A stretch of DNA of 18,537 nucleotides, taken from assembly GCA_916048115.1 (NCBI GenBank), contig CAJZGQ010000009.1:1-18537 (forward strand), in the 5' to 3' direction. A program made the translations under genes and the position numbers. The notes under the pieces were generated by a model. The model had not been told where the DNA came from. It saw only the letters and a program-made list of their open reading frames with translations, and ran no database searches. Below are positions 15,275 to 18,537 of the stretch, piece after piece. This DNA comes from an uncultured Streptococcus sp. Lineage in GTDB: Bacteria; Bacillota; Bacilli; Lactobacillales; Streptococcaceae. How positions within the stretch are numbered: position 1 is the stretch's first letter; each line of letters begins with the position of its first letter.

Positions 15275-15943
15275 ATGAAAGAAGTAACCGGTCTCCTCGT
15301 TATGGATGTAGATGGAACTTTGATCCAACAAGAAGGAATTGATTTACTAGCTCAAGAAGCTGGCGTGGGACAAAAAGTAGCAGAGATTACGGCACAAGCA
15401 ATGAATGGAGAGTTGGATTTTAAAGAATCTTTACAGGCGCGTGTCGCTTTATTGAAGGGATTAGAGGCCTCTATTTTTCCGAAAATTGTAGAGCAGATGG
15501 ACGTCACACCGGGAGCTAAGACCTTAATCACGGAACTTCATCAAAGAGGTTACAAGGTTGGCCTTGTTTCAGGGGGATTTCATGAAGTCATCGATCCTAT
15601 CGCGAAGTCTTTAGGAATTGATCTGGTTCGTGCTAATCGTTTGCAGACTTTTGATGGCCGTCTGACAGGGAAAGTGCTCGGAGAGATTGTGACCCCTGAA
15701 AGAAAAAAAGACTCCCTCCTGACATGGGCGAGAGAAAATCATATTCCACTAAGTCAGACGATTGCTATGGGAGATGGTGCCAATGATCTTCCCATGATTG
15801 AAACAGCCGGAATCGGGATTGCCTTTATGGCAAAGTCGATCGTTGCCGAACGAGCTCCATACCGTATTGAGACGAGGGATCTAAGCCTTGTTCTTGAAAT
15901 TCTAGACCAGCATAGAAAGGAAACAGCATGCATATCCTACTAG
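15275..15943 (+). CDS. serB: Phosphoserine phosphatase SerB
   Basis: A 222-residue HAD-superfamily enzyme that removes phosphate from L-phosphoserine in the last step of serine synthesis. Motif I is MDVDGTL with nucleophile D11 and acid D13; motif II is LVSGGF (S99, G100); the lysine is in PERKKD (K144 or K145); motif IV is GDGANDLPM (D167, D171). The small cap after motif I carries E20, F49 and R56, residues that match the serine-binding set of SerB. It lacks the N-terminal ACT-like extension of E. coli SerB, as is usual in Firmicutes. Its last 16 bp overlap the next gene. The final residues (ETACISY) are shaped by that overlap. Confidence 0.92.
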   Translation: MKEVTGLLVMDVDGTLIQQEGIDLLAQEAGVGQKVAEITAQAMNGELDFKESLQARVALLKGLEASIFPKIVEQMDVTPGAKTLITELHQRGYKVGLVSGGFHEVIDPIAKSLGIDLVRANRLQTFDGRLTGKVLGEIVTPERKKDSLLTWARENHIPLSQTIAMGDGANDLPMIETAGIGIAFMAKSIVAERAPYRIETRDLSLVLEILDQHRKETACISY

Positions 15944-17043
15944 CACCGGATTCATTTAAAGAATCCTTATCCGCCAAACAAGTAGCAGAAGCCTTAAAAA
16001 AAGGATTTCAAGAGGCTCTACCAGATGCAACTTTTGACCTCCTTCCCATAGGGGATGGTGGCGAAGGAACCATGGATACACTCGCTGGCGTTCTGAATTT
16101 AACCAAGAAGCATACTCAGGTAACAGGACCATTTGGGAAGCCTGTTTCAATGGCTTACTACCAAAAAGATGAGATGGCATTTTTTGAGATGGCCTCTCTT
16201 GTTGGCTTAGGCTCTATCCCAGCTGAAAAACGCAATCCACTAGAACTAGAGACACGAGGAATTGGTGAACTGATTTTGCAATTGGTTGACCAAGGGGTTA
16301 AAACGATTTGTGTGGGAATTGGTGGTTCAGCGACCAATGATGGTGGGATTGGGATGGCAGCCGGACTAGGGGTAGCCTTCTATGATGACCAAGGTCATCT
16401 GCTTCGTCCAGTTGGTGCTTCACTCGATCGTGTGGCTAGAATAGATACCAGTGCGGTTCCAAACACTTTAAAAGACATCAAACTCCAGGTCTTAACGGAC
16501 GTCACCAATCCTCTCTGTGGCAGTCAAGGAGCAACCTATATCTTTGGCGGGCAAAAGGGATTGAATTCCCTTCTGTTTCCAGCAGTTGATCAAGCTATGG
16601 AGGATTTTTATCAGCTAGTTGATCCACGAATATTATCTATGGCTGGCGCCGGAGCTGGAGGTGGCATGGCAGCAGGCTTGGTCGCTTTTGCGGGAGGTCA
16701 GATTTCCTCAGGAATTGAGAAAAGTTTGGATCTAATCGACTTCGATCGTAAGGTTCAAAAAGCGGATCTGGTCGTCGTGGGAGAAGGTAGGATGGACCTC
16801 CAATCTCTGTCGAGAAAAGCTCCTGTCGGGGTAGCCAAACGAACATCAGATAAGATCCCAGTGCTTGCTATTTGTGGTAGCTTAGCGGACGATTTGCCAG
16901 CATTCCCAAGTCATCATATTGAGGCAGCCTTCTCTATTGTGCCAGGTCCTTGTAAGGTGGCAGATGCACTTACTCATGCTGAAAAAAATCTGATTTCCTG
17001 TGCTCGAAATATTGGTAACCTCTTAAAAATGAAAGCAAACTAA
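15928..17043 (+). CDS. Glycerate kinase, type 1 family
   Basis: A 371-residue kinase of the GlxK/GarK family, which phosphorylates D-glycerate, with 2-phosphoglycerate the usual product of this type. Family blocks are APDSFKESLSA (6-16), GDGGEGT (42-48), GIGGSATNDGGIGMAAGLG (130-148), TDVTNP (190-195), AGAGAGGGMAAG (239-250) and GEGRMDLQSLSRKAP (285-299). In the last block R296 stands where relatives I remember have Gly (GKAP or GKTP). The start lies inside serB with ribosome site AAAGGA (15915-15921), implying translational coupling. The neighbourhood fits three-carbon metabolism: serB upstream and eno downstream. Product position (2- versus 3-phosphoglycerate) is by family, not visible here. 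Confidence 0.92.
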   Translation: MHILLAPDSFKESLSAKQVAEALKKGFQEALPDATFDLLPIGDGGEGTMDTLAGVLNLTKKHTQVTGPFGKPVSMAYYQKDEMAFFEMASLVGLGSIPAEKRNPLELETRGIGELILQLVDQGVKTICVGIGGSATNDGGIGMAAGLGVAFYDDQGHLLRPVGASLDRVARIDTSAVPNTLKDIKLQVLTDVTNPLCGSQGATYIFGGQKGLNSLLFPAVDQAMEDFYQLVDPRILSMAGAGAGGGMAAGLVAFAGGQISSGIEKSLDLIDFDRKVQKADLVVVGEGRMDLQSLSRKAPVGVAKRTSDKIPVLAICGSLADDLPAFPSHHIEAAFSIVPGPCKVADALTHAEKNLISCARNIGNLLKMKAN

Positions 17044-17045
17044 AA

Positions 17046-17080
17046 AACCAATTGAAAAGGAAATTCCTTTTCAATTGGTT
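17046..17080. terminator. Long palindromic bidirectional terminator between glycerate kinase and yueI
   Basis: Two perfectly complementary 17-nt arms (17046-17062 and 17064-17080) meet around a single A at 17063. In RNA the loop would open to several bases near GAAATTC. The plus strand runs into a pyrimidine-rich tail (CTTTCTTTA); on the minus strand the arm is followed by a TTTTT run. It sits between the stops of two convergent genes, so it likely serves both. Confidence 0.9.
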
Positions 17081-17086
17081 CTTTCT

Positions 17087-17539
17087 TTAGCCAAAGAGGC
17101 GTTTCCAAAATGATTTTTTTTCAGGTGCTGTGCTCTCTTCCTTCTTTTCAAACAAATTTGGATACTGGAGGCTGATATCGGTTGGAGAAATTCCAGATGG
17201 ATGATCAGTATGGATGATGAGACCAAAGGGAGAGTGGCGACAGTCATCTGAAACAATGCTTGCCACAAGACCAAGATCCTTTGTTTTTTTCAAATATTGA
17301 AGTTGGCTGCTTTCATCCAAGGCAGGCGAAATCTTGACCAATACAGGTTCAAAGCGTTCTGAAATGTTCGTAAGAATTGAAGAATAGTGCTCCAAATAGA
17401 GATTGTCCCTTGCCTCCTCCAAGCTACATGATGCAATCACACGCTCCTCATATGTCTCCAAAAATCGACGCTGTTCATCAGGATTGAACCGAGTAGGACC
17501 AGCAGCTTTTTCTAAAATCGTTTTATTAATATCTGTCAT
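17087..17539 (-). CDS. YueI-family protein (DUF1694)
   Basis: A 150-residue soluble protein resembling the YueI/DUF1694 family of Firmicutes, whose function is unknown. Recognisable points are the N-terminal GPTRFNPDEQRRFLETYEER block (about 14-33), the central LDESSQLQYLKKTKDLGL segment (75-92), and CRHSPFGLIIHTD (100-112). The tail is charged (EKKEESTAPEKK) and ends in a short amphipathic KSFWKRLFG, which might touch the membrane. No catalytic motif is visible. It is convergent with the glycerate kinase and divergent from eno. Its ATG has no ribosome site; an extended -10 box lies 6 nt upstream, suggesting a leaderless mRNA. The family assignment is from memory of the sequence pattern. Confidence 0.8.
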   Translation of the reverse strand: MTDINKTILEKAAGPTRFNPDEQRRFLETYEERVIASCSLEEARDNLYLEHYSSILTNISERFEPVLVKISPALDESSQLQYLKKTKDLGLVASIVSDDCRHSPFGLIIHTDHPSGISPTDISLQYPNLFEKKEESTAPEKKSFWKRLFG

Positions 17540-17545
17540 AAGTTT

Positions 17546-17554
17546 AGTATAGCA
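17546..17554 (-). promoter_or_regulatory. Extended -10 promoter of yueI, abutting the start codon
   Basis: On the minus strand TATGC is followed by TATACT, then AAACTT, then ATG. The hexamer matches consensus at five of six positions and has the TATG extension; there is no clear -35. Six nucleotides to the ATG predict a start at the A of the initiation codon. Confidence 0.65.
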
Positions 17555-17626
17555 TAAAGCGTAGCAGAAGAGTAGAGGAATGCTAAAAAATTAAATAAGG
17601 AAGGGAAATGGAAGAAAATAAGGCAG

Positions 17627-17640
17627 TGGAACCGTTTTCT
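17627..17640 (+). promoter_or_regulatory. Candidate catabolite-responsive element upstream of eno
   Basis: TGGAACCGTTTTCT fits the loose cre consensus WTGNNANCGNTNNCW at every position except the first W (a G here). It lies 42 bp upstream of the eno -35, a placement that would suit activation rather than blocking. CcpA control is inferred only from this match. Confidence 0.35.
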
Positions 17641-17682
17641 TGTTAAAAACTTCTCAATTTTCGTAGATTTCCTTGTTTTTTC

Positions 17683-17711
17683 TTGAAAAAATAGCCTAAT
17701 TACGATATGAT
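17683..17711 (+). promoter_or_regulatory. Promoter of eno
   Basis: TTGAAA (17683-17688) and TATGAT (17706-17711) are spaced 17 bp apart. The leader of about 32 nt is A-rich and holds AAGGAG (17737-17742) eight nt before the ATG, as expected for a very highly expressed gene. Confidence 0.85.
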
Positions 17712-17747
17712 AGAGGAGTAAAAAATATAACTCAATAAGGAGAGTAA

Positions 17748-18537
<790 letters not shown>

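Overview
The window reads as ordinary chromosomal DNA from a Streptococcus, most likely the mitis/sanguinis/parasanguinis part of the genus. The evidence is the low-to-moderate GC, the adjacent ftsE-ftsX pair behind prfB, the rodA / DJ-1 / HAD / gyrB / ezrA order, an enolase carrying the nonapeptide FYDKERKVY at residue 248, and many extended -10 promoters of the TnTGnTATAAT type. The species assignment is inference from recalled gene order and protein resemblance. I see no insertion sequence, phage gene, CRISPR array, tRNA or rRNA. The longest gene-free gaps are about 210 bp (17540-17750), 175 bp (1631-1805) and 165 bp (10661-10825), so nothing over 300 bp lacks a gene.

Region 1 (1-1805): an aquaporin-family channel, a shared bidirectional terminator, and a convergent metallophosphoesterase. 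The divergent gap before prfB holds two inverted repeats. Region 2 (1806-4587): prfB with its autoregulatory +1 frameshift site, then ftsE and ftsX with an 8-bp overlap, closed by a terminator. Region 3 (4588-5387): a small metallo-beta-lactamase-fold hydrolase on the minus strand, divergent from the next operon. Region 4 (5388-10800): a four-gene run of DinG-type exonuclease/helicase, YeiH-family transporter, RodA and a DJ-1/PfpI protein, ended by a terminator. Region 5 (10826-13351): a HAD-like protein with an atypical motif I, 12 bp ahead of gyrB. Region 6 (13352-15198): ezrA with its own promoter and terminator. Region 7 (15221-17080): serB overlapping a glycerate kinase, closed by a long palindromic terminator shared with the convergent YueI-family gene. 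Region 8 (17087-end): yueI on the minus strand and, divergent from it, eno, cut by the window edge at codon 262.

Functionally the window mixes cell division and wall growth (FtsEX, RodA, EzrA), DNA maintenance (DinG, GyrB), translation termination (RF2) and three-carbon metabolism (SerB, glycerate kinase, enolase). A type-1 glycerate kinase would produce 2-phosphoglycerate, the substrate of enolase two genes away.

The most interesting cross-cutting pattern is regulatory rather than a new protein system. Four unrelated genes (metallophosphoesterase, dinG, the HAD gene and yueI) have an extended -10 box only 6 to 10 nt before the start codon and no Shine-Dalgarno sequence, which predicts leaderless or nearly leaderless mRNAs. 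I did not find a convincing undescribed multi-gene system.
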